55,325 nucleotides of DNA from Meiothermus hypogaeus (lineage in GTDB: Bacteria > Deinococcota > Deinococci > Deinococcales > Thermaceae), in the NCBI RefSeq assembly GCF_003574035.1, contig NZ_QWKY01000015.1, positions 1 through 55,325 on the forward strand, in the 5' to 3' direction. Of the stretch, positions 25,564 through 32,522 are shown piece after piece (position 1 is the stretch's first letter; the number at the start of each line of letters is the position of its first letter). The translations under genes were made by a program, and so were the position numbers. The notes beneath the pieces were generated by a model that had not been told where the DNA came from, did no database searches, and saw only the letters and a list, made by a program, of their open reading frames with translations.

Positions 25564-26022
25564 ATGAACTACTGGCTGCTCAAGTCGGAACCCGACGTAT
25601 TCAGCATAGACGACCTGAAAAAACAAAAAACCACCCTCTGGGACGGGGTACGCAACTACCAGGCCCGCAATTTTCTTATGGCCATGCAGGTGGGGGATCT
25701 GGCTTTTTTTTATCACTCCAGCACCGAACCGCCCGGCATCGTGGGGCTTTGCCGGGTTCTCGAGACCCATATTGCCGACCCCAGCCAGTTCGACCCCCAA
25801 TCGCCCTACTTCGACCCCAAGAGTTCAGAGGACAAGCCGCGCTGGTGGACGGTGCGGGTGGGGTTTGTGGAGAAATATAAGCAGATGATCACCCTCGAGG
25901 TCTTGCGGGCAAAGTTCAGCCCCGACGAGCTGGTTCTGCTTCGCCGGGGCAACCGGTTATCGGTGATGCCGATTGCTTCTGGGGTTGCAGACAGGATTAT
26001 TGCGTTGAAAGCGTCCCGATGA
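25564..26022 (+). CDS. EVE-domain protein
   Basis: 152 aa covering one complete EVE domain: MNYWLLKSEPDVFSIDDLKK, TTLWDGVRNYQARNFLMAMQ, GDLAFFYHSSTEPPGIVGLC, RWWTVRVGFVEKYKQMITLE. EVE is a PUA-like fold that binds modified bases in DNA or RNA. WDGVRNYQARNF and FYHSS are the pocket-forming signatures. ATG 25564 is 8 nt downstream of TAAACT. A role in reading modified nucleic acid is family knowledge; no modification system is adjacent. Its 3' end overlaps pilC on the other strand by 26 bp. Confidence 0.92.
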   Translation: MNYWLLKSEPDVFSIDDLKKQKTTLWDGVRNYQARNFLMAMQVGDLAFFYHSSTEPPGIVGLCRVLETHIADPSQFDPQSPYFDPKSSEDKPRWWTVRVGFVEKYKQMITLEVLRAKFSPDELVLLRRGNRLSVMPIASGVADRIIALKASR

Positions 26023-27217
26023 TCTTGAACAGCGGCAGGAACATCCCGGCCACAATCACGCCTACGATAAAGCCCAGGAAGATGATCATCAGGGGCTCGA
26101 TGGCGGCGGTCAGAGCGCTCACCGCTTCGTCTACCTCGCGCTCATAGAAGTCGGCAATTTTGGTGAGCATGGTGTCCAGCGCACCGGTCTCTTCACCGAT
26201 GGCGATCATCGAGCTCACCATGGGCGGGAAGACCTGCGGGTGGGCCTGGATGGTGGTGTAAACCGGCTCACCGGCCTGGATGGCAATTTTGGTCTGCTCG
26301 AGGATATCCTCCACAATGGCATTCCCGGCAGTGCCCTTGGTAATGTCCAGGGCCTCCACAATGTTCACACCGCTCGAGATGAGCAGACCGAAGGTACGGG
26401 AAAAGCGGGCCAGCGCGCTTTTCTTCATCAGGTTTCCAAATACCGGCAGCTTGAGCTTGATCTGATCGATCTGGTGTCGCCCCTTATCGGTTCGGTAGTA
26501 GGCCCGGTAGGCAAAAAAGAGTGCCACCACAATCAGCACAATAAAAATAGTACCCTGGCGTAAAAAATCGGAGATGCTCATCAGGGCGCGGGTCAGGAGG
26601 GGCAGCTCCGAACCCAGACCGGTCAGGATCTGGGCAAACTGGGGCACAATGCCGGTCAGCAGGAAGTAGGTTACGCCCACCGCAAATACGAACACGATGG
26701 CCGGGTAGGTCAGGGCCGAGCGAATCTTACCGATTAAGGCCAGCTCGTTTTCCAGGAAGGTCGCCAACCTGTCCAGGATGGCGTCAAGCGTGCCCGAGGT
26801 CTCACCTGCCCGCACCAGGTTAATGTAGAGGCGGCTAAAGAGCTTGTGTTTGCTCAGGGCTTCGCTGAAGTTGGCCCCGCCCTCCACCTCGGTGCGGATT
26901 TCTTTGAGCATAGCCTGGAACTTCTTTTTCTCGGTCTGGCGCTCGAGGATGGCCAGGGCCTGCACGATGGGCAAACCGGCGTTGAGCATGGTGGCCAGCT
27001 GGCGGCTGAAGATGGCCAAATCCTTCAGTCCAGGCTGGGGTTCCAGACCGGGCAGCTTGATTTCGGCCTGCAAGCCTTTGCCGGGCTCCTTGATTTCGGC
27101 TATGAACAGGCCCTTTTCGCGCAGATTCCGGGCCGCCGTGCGCATGTCGTCGGCTTCGATGACGGCATTGATCAACCGCCCCTGACGATCCCTGGCCTTA
27201 TATTGATAGGTTGGCAT
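25997..27217 (-). CDS. pilC: Type IV pilus inner-membrane platform protein PilC
   Basis: 406 aa GspF/PilC protein that couples the PilB/PilT motors to pilus assembly; in Thermus pili also drive DNA uptake. MPTYQYKARDRQGRLINAVI is the family start. Two T2SSF domains are visible (FSRQLATMLNAGLPIVQALA at ~70, and FSRTFGLLISSGVNIVEALD at ~270), each followed by membrane helices, and the end MIIFLGFIVGVIVAGMFLPL is the usual final helix. ATG 27217 has TATACT 9 nt upstream; the open frame further upstream is antisense to scpB and not real. Other pilus genes are not in the window. Confidence 0.95.
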   Translation of the reverse strand: MPTYQYKARDRQGRLINAVIEADDMRTAARNLREKGLFIAEIKEPGKGLQAEIKLPGLEPQPGLKDLAIFSRQLATMLNAGLPIVQALAILERQTEKKKFQAMLKEIRTEVEGGANFSEALSKHKLFSRLYINLVRAGETSGTLDAILDRLATFLENELALIGKIRSALTYPAIVFVFAVGVTYFLLTGIVPQFAQILTGLGSELPLLTRALMSISDFLRQGTIFIVLIVVALFFAYRAYYRTDKGRHQIDQIKLKLPVFGNLMKKSALARFSRTFGLLISSGVNIVEALDITKGTAGNAIVEDILEQTKIAIQAGEPVYTTIQAHPQVFPPMVSSMIAIGEETGALDTMLTKIADFYEREVDEAVSALTAAIEPLMIIFLGFIVGVIVAGMFLPLFKIIGTLSTQ

Positions 27218-27281
27218 ACTCGCTCTAGTATAGCCTCGAGCAGTTCGATTGGTGGTGAAATAACCACATCTCTCATACTCT

Positions 27282-27806
27282 ATGGACACCCAGACCCTCA
27301 AAGCCCAGATTTTGGCCGTGTTGTTCGCTGCCGGAAGGCCGCTCTCTCTTCGTGACCTGAGCCCCCTAGGCACCGAGGAAGCCCTCACCAGGGCCATTGT
27401 GGCCCTCGAGCACGACCTCGCCGGCGGCCAGTCGGGTGTACAGCTCGAGCGCGTGGCGGGGGGCTGGCGGCTGGTGGTGCACCCCCTGCACCTGACGGCG
27501 GTCGAGCAGGTATTGCGCCCGACCCCCCCACGCATCTCCAAGGCAGCCCTCGAGGTACTGGCCTTGATAGCCTATCAGCAACCCCTCACCCGGGCCGAGT
27601 TGGAAGCCTTGCGGGGCAAGAGTGTGGAGGGGGTTCTGGACGGGCTGTTGGAGCGCCAGCTGGTACAGGTTGTGGGCGAAAAAGACGCTGTTGGACGACC
27701 TAAGCTGTTTGGGACCACCGAGCGGTTTTTAGAAATGTTTGGCCTGGAAAGCCTGGCCGATCTACCCCCGGTGGGCGAAGGTCCGGTGTTGCTTTTACGC
27801 AGCTAA
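27282..27806 (+). CDS. scpB: Segregation and condensation protein B
   Basis: 174 aa with two winged-helix domains; partner of ScpA and SMC in chromosome condensation. MDTQTLKAQILAVLFAAGRP and PLSLRDL open the first domain; PRISKAALEVLALIAYQQPL and TRAELEALRGKSVEGVLDGL, then LVQVVGEKDAVGRPKLFGTT are signature ScpB blocks (ALEVLALIAYxQPxTRxE; GRPxLYGTT). Divergent from pilC with 64 bp between starts. scpA is not adjacent. Confidence 0.95.
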   Translation: MDTQTLKAQILAVLFAAGRPLSLRDLSPLGTEEALTRAIVALEHDLAGGQSGVQLERVAGGWRLVVHPLHLTAVEQVLRPTPPRISKAALEVLALIAYQQPLTRAELEALRGKSVEGVLDGLLERQLVQVVGEKDAVGRPKLFGTTERFLEMFGLESLADLPPVGEGPVLLLRS

Positions 27807-27839
27807 AGCTGACCGCAAACAAAAAGGGCTCTACTATTC

Positions 27840-28151
27840 ATACTAGATTCGGTTGATTCGTTGCCGAATGGTAACGAATCAACAGGGCCGAAGTTATCCG
27901 CGTAGTGGAGGGCGATACCGCCCCTTGGAAGTTATCCGCGTAGCGGAGGGCGATACCGCCCCTTGGAAGTTATCCGCGTAGCGGAGGGCGATACCGCCCC
28001 TTGGAAGGGAGACACTTTTTTCGCCGACCGACAGTGAAGGGCCATCGGCCCCCGGCTAGCGCCGGTACTCAAGGGAGGGGTGTGCTCTAGGATTCAAAAA
28101 GACAACCTATGGGGTTTTTGGTTTTGTAAACTGTCTTTTTGAATCCGGTAT
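27840..28151 (-). repeat. MITE-like palindromic element, copy F (312 bp, three 38-bp units)
   Basis: Longest copy. Ends ATACTAGATTC and GAATCCGGTAT. Its 14-bp stem (27852-27865 with 27870-27883, loop GAAT) differs from that of copy A by changes on both arms that keep pairing. Three consecutive 38-bp units follow, then the GC block and the A/T stem. Length equals copy A plus exactly 2 x 38 bp. Confidence 0.93.
27891..28004 (-). repeat. Three tandem 38-bp units within copy F
   Basis: Units at 27891-27928, 27929-27966 and 27967-28004. Each starts AAGTTATCCGCG and ends GCCCCTTGG; the first differs by one base (GTAGTGG for GTAGCGG). Each contains CCGC-GTA-GCGG and GGGCG-ATA-CCGCCC mini-hairpins. 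Confidence 0.95.
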
Positions 28152-28338
28152 CACAACTCTTGAGGACACATTGACACAGCGCTACACCCAGGGCAGAGGT
28201 TTTTGCAATAGCACGAAGCTACGCACGAAAGGATGGAGAGAATGCGGTTTAGCCTCAGGCTTGCCTTCGGTCTCAACAGCTCTATAGTTATAATGCCGCA
28301 GGACAGGCGCATGGCGCTTTGAGGGAGGCCCTTACTTC

Positions 28339-29073
28339 GTGACGATTCGGGTAGATCTGATTCCCAAACCCCCCTATCCCCAACCGGTGTTGCTGGTAGA
28401 TGTTTTTTACGGCAGCGCAGTAGGCATGTTGCTGGCTGCCGGCGTCAAAGAGGTCTGGGTTGCCAAAAGTGTGCGGGCCGCCCGGATTCTAGCCGAGGGT
28501 GGCAGCCTGCTGCTGGGCGAAGAGGAAGGCCTTCCGCCCGAGGGATTCCACAATGGCCTGTCGCTGGTCGCCCTGGGCAAGCAGCGCTTCCAGGCACAAA
28601 GCTGTGTTCTGCTGGCCAAGCCCCTGGCCGAGTCGCTCGAGCAGCTACCCCAGGGAAGTGCCCTGGCCTACTTCCGCAACGCTCGACAGGCCATCCAGTA
28701 CGCGGTGGACATGCAGATAGACACCGTGGTCGCAGCCACCCAGGCCAAACTCGAGCCCAGCCTGGCCAACACCGTCGCGGCAGGCTTTCTTGCCAAGCGC
28801 TTACACCAGGCCCTGGGCCAGTGGGGCACCTTGCAGGACGGGGCCCGGCTGGCCACTGCCCTGCTCAAGTCCTTTCCTGACCCCCAGGAATCGCTGGTAC
28901 AGTCCGATCTGGGCAAGCAACTCTATCGCGTTGGACGCAGTGAAGACCTGGCCCTGGCGAGCTTAGTCAGTGTGGAAGAGCGGGTACCCCGGCTGACCCA
29001 GGTGCGGGTACTGAAGGCTGATCAGTACGGCCTCAGCAAGGACCGCTTCGGTTTTTGTTTTCAGGAGAGGTAG
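28339..29073 (+). CDS. ComB-like (2-phosphosulfolactate phosphatase family) protein, active site altered
   Basis: 244 aa with the ComB layout: PVLLVDVFYGSAVGMLLAAG corresponds to VLVDVLRATTTI, GSLLLGEEEGLPPEGFHNGL to GEExGxxxxGFDxGNSP, then ALAYFRNARQAIQYAVDMQI. The DVLRATT segment, which supplies an active-site Arg in ComB, reads DVFYGSA here, and the NGTR segment is replaced by KPLAES. So it probably keeps the fold but not the phosphatase activity, or uses another substrate. GTG start 28339 has GAGGGAGG about 10 nt upstream. The next gene starts 2 bp after its stop, so the two are coupled. Confidence 0.7.
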   Translation: MTIRVDLIPKPPYPQPVLLVDVFYGSAVGMLLAAGVKEVWVAKSVRAARILAEGGSLLLGEEEGLPPEGFHNGLSLVALGKQRFQAQSCVLLAKPLAESLEQLPQGSALAYFRNARQAIQYAVDMQIDTVVAATQAKLEPSLANTVAAGFLAKRLHQALGQWGTLQDGARLATALLKSFPDPQESLVQSDLGKQLYRVGRSEDLALASLVSVEERVPRLTQVRVLKADQYGLSKDRFGFCFQER

Positions 29074-29075
29074 GG

Positions 29076-29810
29076 ATGCAGCGGGTAGAGATACTCGGGA
29101 CTCCGGTAGACCTGGTGAACCTGGAGCAAACCCTGGCCTGGATAGAGGAAAAACTCACCCGGCCCCTCCCCCACTGTGCCCAGATCATCACCACCAACCC
29201 CGAGGCCGTGGTGCGGGCCCAGTCTGACCCTACCCTCAAACAAGCCCTGCAAGAGAGTGAACTTGTCACTGCCGACGGGGTGGGCATCGTCTGGGCCGTG
29301 AACCGACTCACCAACCACAAACTTGCAGACCGGGTGCCGGGATCGGAAATCCTGCCTGCTGCTTTTGCCCGTTTTGGTAGCCGCTTGCGGGTCTATTTCC
29401 TGGGGGCGCTTCCAGGGGTGGCCGCACGAGCGGCCCAGAATGCCCAGACACGCTGGGGTATTCAGGTTTGCGGTGTGCAGGACGGTTATTTCAAGGATGA
29501 AGAAGCGGTTGTCGCGGCCATTCACCAGGCCCAACCCGATCTACTGGTCGTGGGGATGGGCGAGCGTCAGGACACCTTCATCCACCGCCACAAAGCCCGG
29601 TTGGGTGCCAGGGTAGCCATTGGCGTAGGCGGCATGATAGATGTGCTGGCCGGTGAGGTACGCCGGGTTCCGCGCTGGGCACAAAAGCTCAAAATCGAGT
29701 GGCTGGTGCGCATTGCCAGTGACCGAAAACGCTGGAGCCGATTCCCCAGGCTGCTTAAGTTTGTGCGTCTGGTTCTGGCAAGCCCTCGAGCACCTCGCGT
29801 TATCCGCTGA
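29076..29810 (+). CDS. WecG/TagA/CpsF family glycosyltransferase
   Basis: 244-aa GT26 enzyme that adds an N-acetylmannosamine-type sugar from UDP to a lipid-linked acceptor in envelope polysaccharide synthesis. Signatures: IITTNPEAVVRAQSDPTLKQ, ADGVGIVWAVNRL (catalytic Asp of TADGxGxV), RVPGSEILPAAFA, YFLGALPGVAARAAQN and DLLVVGMGERQDTFIHRHKA. C-terminal basic helices (RIASDRKRWSRFPRLLKFVR) are the membrane-contact appendage of the family. GGAGAGG lies upstream of ATG 29076; a TTG at 29055 in the previous gene is less likely. Pairing with the ComB-like gene is tight. Confidence 0.92.
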   Translation: MQRVEILGTPVDLVNLEQTLAWIEEKLTRPLPHCAQIITTNPEAVVRAQSDPTLKQALQESELVTADGVGIVWAVNRLTNHKLADRVPGSEILPAAFARFGSRLRVYFLGALPGVAARAAQNAQTRWGIQVCGVQDGYFKDEEAVVAAIHQAQPDLLVVGMGERQDTFIHRHKARLGARVAIGVGGMIDVLAGEVRRVPRWAQKLKIEWLVRIASDRKRWSRFPRLLKFVRLVLASPRAPRVIR

Positions 29811-29848
29811 TAAGGGCCGTCAGCACACACCAACACACTTACGCGGCC

Positions 29849-30916
29849 CTATCGCCCCTGAACCGGAAAACCAAACAGGCTTCCCGGCGGGTCGTAGGGC
29901 CCGGCCACAAACTCGCCCATGCCCTTTGCCTGCACAGTTTGGCCCTGCCAGGTTCCGCTGCCCGCAACCGGGCCCTCCCAATAGGCCACCCGCGTCGAGA
30001 CGGTCAGGAGTTCCTGGTCTTTTCGCAGGGGCTCCAGGCGGAGGCTCAGCCCCTCGGCTGCAACCTGCCAGGCCAGGTTGTAGGTGCGCCCACTGGGCGA
30101 GGTCCAGCTTTCCAGGGGGGTCATCTGGAGGTTCGGCAGTTCACGAATCTGCCCGTTGGGAAGCGTGGCGGTGCCGGCGAGTTGCACCACCTGCCCTTTA
30201 GCGTTCTTGACCCGATAGAGCATCAGGTCGGTGCCATCGGAGAGATGCAGTCCATACCAGTCCCATAGCGCCCCCAGCCCGGTAGCATTCCCCTGGCTCC
30301 CAATCTGGTCGCCCCACTGGTGATCCATCCAGGCCTCGCCACGCACTGGCCTGCCCGCAATTACGCCCTCGAGGGCCATGCGGGTAAAGGACACGTAGTA
30401 CATGCGCCCGGTCTCGGCGGTTCCCGAGTACCCCGGCGGATGCACCACCGCGGGTTTGAGCGGGGTCAGGCGCACCTGGATGGGGCCTGCCGAAAGCCGG
30501 TAGCTATTGCCCTCCTGCAACAACTTCCAGTCCCCCTGCTCGATGCGCAAGGGGGGGTAGGCTACCAGGCTATCGCCGCGCGGGCGGTCGGTGCGGAAGT
30601 CGAAACGTTCCTCGAACAGCTTCTGGTTGGTGCGCAGGTCGGTTAGGGCGATGTGCGAGGCGTGGTAGGGGCCGGGGAAAAATATAGCGGGGTTGATGAA
30701 GCCCACCTGCCAGTTCTGCGGTGCGTAGGCCTTGAACAAGGCCCAATGGAAGGCCAGCCCTTCGTCGGGCAGGTAGCCCGAGACGTACCACCATTCCAGG
30801 GGCGCATTGTTGGGCCCCCAGTTGTCGGCGCTCGGAGCCCGATCAGGATTCACGGCCTGCAAAGTAGGCAAGCAGCCGGTAAGAGCAAACAGAAGGGCTA
30901 TGGTCCAAAGGCGCAT
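29849..30916 (-). CDS. Lipoprotein with CrtC/AttH-like (lipocalin-type) domains
   Basis: 355 aa. MRLWTIALLFALTGCLPTLQ is a lipoprotein signal (LTGC). The mature part has NAPLEWWYVSGYL near its start, then GEAWMDHQWGDQI and WDWYGLHLSDGTDLMLYRVK: the EWWY and MDHQWG / WDWxxLxLxDG blocks are hallmarks of the AttH-CrtC family (PF07143), a double calycin fold that includes carotenoid 1,2-hydratase and a secreted hydrolase. Being a lipoprotein, it is likelier an extracytoplasmic hydrolase or lipid binder than the carotenoid enzyme. ATG 30916 gives the signal at the N-terminus. Confidence 0.85.
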   Translation of the reverse strand: MRLWTIALLFALTGCLPTLQAVNPDRAPSADNWGPNNAPLEWWYVSGYLPDEGLAFHWALFKAYAPQNWQVGFINPAIFFPGPYHASHIALTDLRTNQKLFEERFDFRTDRPRGDSLVAYPPLRIEQGDWKLLQEGNSYRLSAGPIQVRLTPLKPAVVHPPGYSGTAETGRMYYVSFTRMALEGVIAGRPVRGEAWMDHQWGDQIGSQGNATGLGALWDWYGLHLSDGTDLMLYRVKNAKGQVVQLAGTATLPNGQIRELPNLQMTPLESWTSPSGRTYNLAWQVAAEGLSLRLEPLRKDQELLTVSTRVAYWEGPVAGSGTWQGQTVQAKGMGEFVAGPYDPPGSLFGFPVQGR

Positions 30917-30988
30917 GCCGCCAGTGTAAACAAGCCGGGGCGCAACGAGCTGTAGCACAGGGCGTAAACTGAGCCGCGGAAAGACGCT

Positions 30989-31750
30989 ATGACCGACACC
31001 CACTGTCACCTGGACTATATGCAGCCCGAGGAAACCCAGGCCGCCATCGAAGCCTCGAGGGACTTCAAGGCCATCCTGACCATCGGGACCAACCCCGTCC
31101 GCAACCGCAAGGCCCTGGCCCTGGCCGAGGGCCACCCCCACATTTGGGCCGCCGTAGGCCTGCATCCCACCGAGGCCATGCTGCTTTCGCCGGAGCTCGA
31201 GGCCGACCTGCTCCACCTGGCCCAACACCCCAAAGTACGCGCCATTGGCGAAACCGGGCTGGACTTCTACTGGACACCCGAGACCCGGCTGGCCCAGTAC
31301 AAGGCCCTGGAATTCCAGCACCAGCTTGCTCAGACCCTGAGGCTCCCGCTCATCTTTCACGTTCGCAGCAAGGAAGGCAGCCAGGCCGAAATCGAAATAG
31401 CCAGCTGGCTCTTGCAAAACAAGCCCTCGAGGTTCGTTCTTCACGCCTTTGGGGGACACCCCAGGCTGCTAGAGGTGGGGCTTTTGCTGGGGGCCTACTT
31501 TGGCTTTGCCGGGCCGCTAACCTACAAAAAGAATGTGGGCTTACGAGAAGCTGCAATGCAAATACCCCTGAACCGCCTGCTGGTAGAGACCGACGCCCCT
31601 TTCCTGCCCCCTGAGCCGCACCGAGGCAAGCGCAATCACCCGGCCCTGGTGCGCTTTACCCTGGCCAGGCTGGCCGAGCTTCGTCAACTGGAAGTAGAGG
31701 AAATGGAAAGAGTAACCGACCAGAATGCCCAGGCTTGTTTTGGGTTCTGA
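30989..31750 (+). CDS. tatD: TatD-family metal-dependent hydrolase
   Basis: 253-aa TIM barrel. Metal ligands are visible in MTDTHCHLDYMQPEE (HxH), GETGLDFYW (Glu), FHVRSK (His), VLHAFGG (His) and LLVETDAPFLPP (Asp). PxxRGKRNHP follows as in TatD (EPHRGKRNHPALV). Family enzymes are 3'-5' nucleases acting in DNA repair and RNA quality control. GGAAAG lies 5 nt before the ATG, with TAAACT about 20 nt upstream, so this gene probably has a short leader rather than a leaderless start. Confidence 0.94.
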   Translation: MTDTHCHLDYMQPEETQAAIEASRDFKAILTIGTNPVRNRKALALAEGHPHIWAAVGLHPTEAMLLSPELEADLLHLAQHPKVRAIGETGLDFYWTPETRLAQYKALEFQHQLAQTLRLPLIFHVRSKEGSQAEIEIASWLLQNKPSRFVLHAFGGHPRLLEVGLLLGAYFGFAGPLTYKKNVGLREAAMQIPLNRLLVETDAPFLPPEPHRGKRNHPALVRFTLARLAELRQLEVEEMERVTDQNAQACFGF

Positions 31751-31886
31751 GCACGGCATAGCTATCTCCAGGCGGGCAGTAAATCCTGGCGAAGGGCAGC
31801 CTGCGTAAGCCCCAAACGACAAGAACTCTGTGAATGCGGCTGCGGAGAATGTCCTGCACAGCAGGGGTGGGCAGTAAACTAAAGCC

Positions 31887-32309
31887 ATGCAGTGCCAGAC
31901 CTTTACGCTTCGGTTGGACCATGCCCGGGACCTCGAGCAGCTCAACGAGTTTTTAGCCCAGGTCATGCCCATCCAGGTATCCAGCAGCCTGGTGATGGGC
32001 CATACCCCCTTCTGGAGCGTGCTGGTGTTTTACGAGGGCGAACCCAAGACCCCCAGTTCCCGTCAAATCAGCCCGTCCGCAGAACCCTCCAGCAGCCCTG
32101 CCTTTGAGGCCCTACGCAAATGGCGCAGCCTGAAAGCCAAGGAAGAGGGGGTTCCGCCGTATGTCATCGCCACCAATGCCGAGCTACAGGCCATTCTAAA
32201 GAGCAAGCCCAAAACCCCGGCAGAGTTGGGTGAGATCAGGGGGTTTAGCCAGGCCAAGATCCAGAAATATGGCCGAGAAATCCTGCAAATTTTGAATCAG
32301 GCCGTGTAG
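31887..32309 (+). CDS. HRDC-domain protein
   Basis: 140 aa. C-terminal ~70 residues (SPAFEALRKWRSLKAKEEGV, PPYVIATNAELQAILKSKPK, TPAELGEIRGFSQAKIQKYG) are a complete HRDC domain, the helical nucleic-acid-binding module of RecQ and RNase D. The N-terminal ~70 residues (TFTLRLDHARDLEQLNEFLA and ending FWSVLVFYEG) have no recognised match but may be a small beta domain. Stand-alone HRDC proteins of this size are found in Thermaceae; role unknown. ATG lies 6 nt after TAAACT (31875-31880), indicating a leaderless message. Confidence 0.85.
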   Translation: MQCQTFTLRLDHARDLEQLNEFLAQVMPIQVSSSLVMGHTPFWSVLVFYEGEPKTPSSRQISPSAEPSSSPAFEALRKWRSLKAKEEGVPPYVIATNAELQAILKSKPKTPAELGEIRGFSQAKIQKYGREILQILNQAV

Positions 32310-32366
32310 GGGGGTGCTTGTGATCATGTCGCCGGACTTAAATCGACGAGACACCTCTAGCCTGGC

Positions 32367-32395
32367 TTGACCAAGTGAGATTTGGCACGTAATAT
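32367..32395 (+). promoter_or_regulatory. Promoter of the aspS2 leader
   Basis: TTGACC (32367-32372) and TAATAT (32390-32395) are separated by exactly 17 nt, the best plus-strand promoter in the window. Transcription should begin at about 32401-32403, only 3-5 nt before the leader-peptide ATG. Confidence 0.85.
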
Positions 32396-32405
32396 GCAGT
32401 GCAGG

Positions 32406-32432
32406 ATGTTGCGGACGGACAATAATTCTTGA
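32406..32432 (+). CDS. Leader peptide MLRTDNNS of the aspS2 attenuator
   Basis: ATG TTG CGG ACG GAC AAT AAT TCT TGA encodes eight residues containing Asp-Asn-Asn in a row. It begins 11 nt after the -10 box and ends 1 nt before the G-rich arm of the antiterminator stem. The next gene encodes the enzyme family that charges tRNA(Asp) and tRNA(Asn), so the two codon types match what it would sense. Peptides this short cannot be judged by similarity; the case rests on position and codon content. Confidence 0.75.
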   Translation: MLRTDNNS

Positions 32433-32453
32433 GGGGGCGAGATTTCGACCCCC
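32433..32453 (+). promoter_or_regulatory. Antiterminator stem in the aspS2 leader
   Basis: GGGGGCGA (32433-32440) can pair with TCG-A-CCCCC (32445-32453): eight pairs with one bulged A and loop GATT. It uses the same five Cs (32449-32453) that form the base of the terminator stem, so the two folds exclude each other. Confidence 0.75.
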
Positions 32454-32480
32454 GATACCTCGTTGTATCGGGGGTTTTTT
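32449..32480 (+). terminator. Terminator (attenuator) in the aspS2 leader
   Basis: Perfect 10-bp stem CCCCCGATAC (32449-32458) with GTATCGGGGG (32465-32474), loop CTCGTT, followed by TTTTTT (32475-32480). It lies 42 nt before the aspS2 ATG and after the promoter, so it must be bypassed for aspS2 expression from that promoter. It could also end read-through from the HRDC gene. Confidence 0.9.
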
Positions 32481-32522
32481 GTTGAGCCCACACCGCCGCA
32501 AAAAACTTTTTCGGGAGAGAAC

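Larger units (their letters stand above)
27807..28338. other. Long intergenic region between scpB and the ComB-like gene
   Basis: Mostly occupied by repeat copy F (27840-28151). The remaining ~187 bp before the next gene contains a perfect -10 TATAAT at 28289-28294, 45 bp before the GTG start, with no good -35. I see no gene. Confidence 0.6.

Noticed and set aside
27891-28004. Three tandem 38-bp units could be taken for a CRISPR array
   Set aside because: The units are directly adjacent with no unique spacers, and the same unit occurs singly or doubly in other element copies; no cas genes are present.
30917-31459. Upstream extension of the CrtC/AttH-like lipoprotein gene
   Set aside because: It lies antisense to tatD, and the lipoprotein signal begins exactly at 30916.
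32401-32522. T-box riboswitch ahead of the synthetase
   Set aside because: The leader is only ~80 nt before the terminator, with no Stem I features or T-box sequence; leader-peptide attenuation explains the parts better.
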